Source: Microcebus murinus (taxonomy: Eukaryota; Chordata; Mammalia; Primates; Cheirogaleidae). From it: a stretch of DNA of 64,000 nt. How positions within the stretch are numbered: position 1 is the stretch's first letter; each line of letters opens with the position of its first letter. The position numbers and the translations under genes are program-made. Location of the stretch: assembly GCF_040939455.1 (NCBI RefSeq), contig NC_134106.1:41252001-41316000 (forward strand), written 5' to 3'. This document shows positions 62,845-64,000 of the stretch, one piece after another. The notes below the pieces were generated by a model that had not been told where the DNA came from, did no database searches, and was given only the letters and a program-made list of their open reading frames with translations.

Positions 62845-63085
62845 TAGAAATTATGAATGTAAATTCTGGCCTCAGAGAGACCCAGGTTCAACTTCTAGCT
62901 GTATCATTTATTAGCCCCATGATGTTGATTAAGCAATTTATTCTGTCTTAGGTTTCTTGTCTAAAAAAATGGGGATAGCAATACTATCTTATAGAGCTTC
63001 TGCCAGAATTAAATGAGATATTGCATAATAACATCCAGTTCCTGGCATATGGTAAACGCCCCCAAATTTTAGAGAGAATAGGCAT
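62845..63085 (+). repeat. MIR SINE, nearly full length
   Basis: 'gacccaggttcaacttctag', 'ctgtatcatttattagcccc', 'gtttcttgtctaaaaaaatg', 'attaaatgagatattgcata', 'cagttcctggcatatggtaa' follow MIR order to the 3' end. Confidence 0.88.
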
Positions 63086-63186
63086 TATGTAATGATGTAT
63101 GTTTTGTAAAAATATAAAATAACTAACACTGCGACACTGTTGTTTTATTTTAATGCAAAAGGCTTTAGAAAAGTTGCATGTATGTC

Positions 63187-63234
63187 AAACTTGTGTTTAA
63201 ATTTAATTAGATTAAACTTGTGTTTAAATCTAAT
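63187..63234. repeat. Short tandem duplication
   Basis: AAACTTGTGTTTAAATTTAA (63187-63206) recurs at 63214 with one change, at a 27-nt period. Confidence 0.88.
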
Positions 63235-64000
63235 GCTTTTTTAAAAATTAGGTTCCTACATTGTAATTTGTATTAATCTTTTCATTTCCATTCTTTGATT
63301 AACACTTTTTCACAGAAATCCATTATATTATTATTTATGTTCACTAATAGTTAACAATGGAAGGGATATTAAATTATATCACACAAGACCTTTCATGAGA
63401 AAAAGGATATTAGTTCATCACAATAAAACATCTAGTATGATGAGATTTATAGCATGTTGCAAAACAAATTTACCTGACCATGCAATAAAGGAGAAAGTCT
63501 ACATAAAATAAACTGCAAACTAGCTTTATTTTTAAAATTTTATTTTACATAAACACGTTTTATTTCATTATATAAAAATTAAATGTGCAGTAGCAGTACA
63601 TCTTAATCACAGTTCCAATATGAAGAAGAAGATTGAGGAATGTGCCACCTTTTTTATTCACACATGTTTCTATAGGGCAAGCACTAAAACATCAATGCCA
63701 TGACTACTAATGAATTTATTGCCAATTAACCTTGATGTCCATCAAATCACTGGATGTATGAATGACTTAAACTTAAAGTGGTTTTCAGTAATGTTCACAT
63801 TTAAGTTGTGCAGCAAGTCTATATTACTCACTCCAAATTCATTAACAAAGCTGGAGCTTCAGACACAAATTAAGAAGTGTCAACATATTTTACACTGTAA
63901 TACATGTTTGTAAGAATCATACATGGGTTCCTATTTCAAATGTTTGAATTGCCTGTGATGTTATAATAAAAAATATTTTTAGATCTTATTGAACATACTA

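Larger units (their letters stand above)
59174..64000 (-). other. NRXN1: NRXN1 intron upstream of the exon (3' part)
   Basis: This is intronic sequence 5' of the exon in transcript order. In neurexin genes the beta promoter and beta-specific first exon lie upstream of this shared exon. I see no CpG-rich stretch or signal-peptide-type exon here, so that promoter is presumably beyond 64000. Contents are an MLT2-like LTR (60243-60686), a TG microsatellite (61917-61949), a MIR (about 62845-63085) and a short 27-nt-period duplication (63187-63234). The rest looks like plain AT-rich intron. Confidence 0.85.

Noticed and set aside
59202..64000. Possible NRXN1 beta promoter and beta-specific first exon
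   Set aside because: No CpG-rich stretch, no signal-peptide-coding exon and no suitable donor-flanked frame were seen. It presumably lies beyond the window.

Overview
This is mammalian nuclear DNA. It is AT-rich and dominated by introns and repeats, with no bacterial-style operons, CRISPR arrays, tRNA/rRNA genes or long credible ORFs. The host appears to be a strepsirrhine primate, most likely a lemur. The Alu at about 51.4-51.8 kb carries the lemur-type linker between its two arms (TTGGCCAATTAATTTCTTTC). Several L1 copies end in the 3' tail I associate with lemur genomes (GTACCCCCATAATATGCTGA and close variants). I cannot tell the species.

The only protein-coding sequence I can support is one 182-bp exon on the minus strand (58992-59173). 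It is flanked by a canonical AG acceptor and a GTAAGT donor. It encodes 60 complete codons (plus the last two bases of an Ala codon) that match neurexin-1 (NRXN1) at the start of the sixth LNS/laminin-G domain. This is the first exon shared by the alpha and beta transcripts. The window is therefore an interior slice of NRXN1 read right to left: 59174-64000 is the end of the upstream intron, and 1-58991 is the beginning of a very long downstream intron. I found no neighbouring NRXN1 exon and no beta-specific first exon here.

The introns hold a layered repeat record. Ancient fossils include MIR, L2-like, CR1/L3-like, MER5A-, MER20- and MER1-type hAT transposons, a MaLR-type LTR, an MLT2-type LTR and old L1M fragments. 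Above them lie AluJ-type and monomeric Alu copies, and then lemur-lineage L1 and Alu insertions with intact target-site duplications. Microsatellites (CA/TG/TA) are frequent.

I see no convincing new biological system. The items most worth a second look are a MITE-like inverted repeat at 27.71-27.88 kb, a 27-bp perfect repeat cluster at 54.77-54.89 kb, a direct-plus-inverted repeat at 12.87-12.93 kb, two extremely short but clean L1 insertions, and an unassigned segment at about 32.1-33.05 kb.
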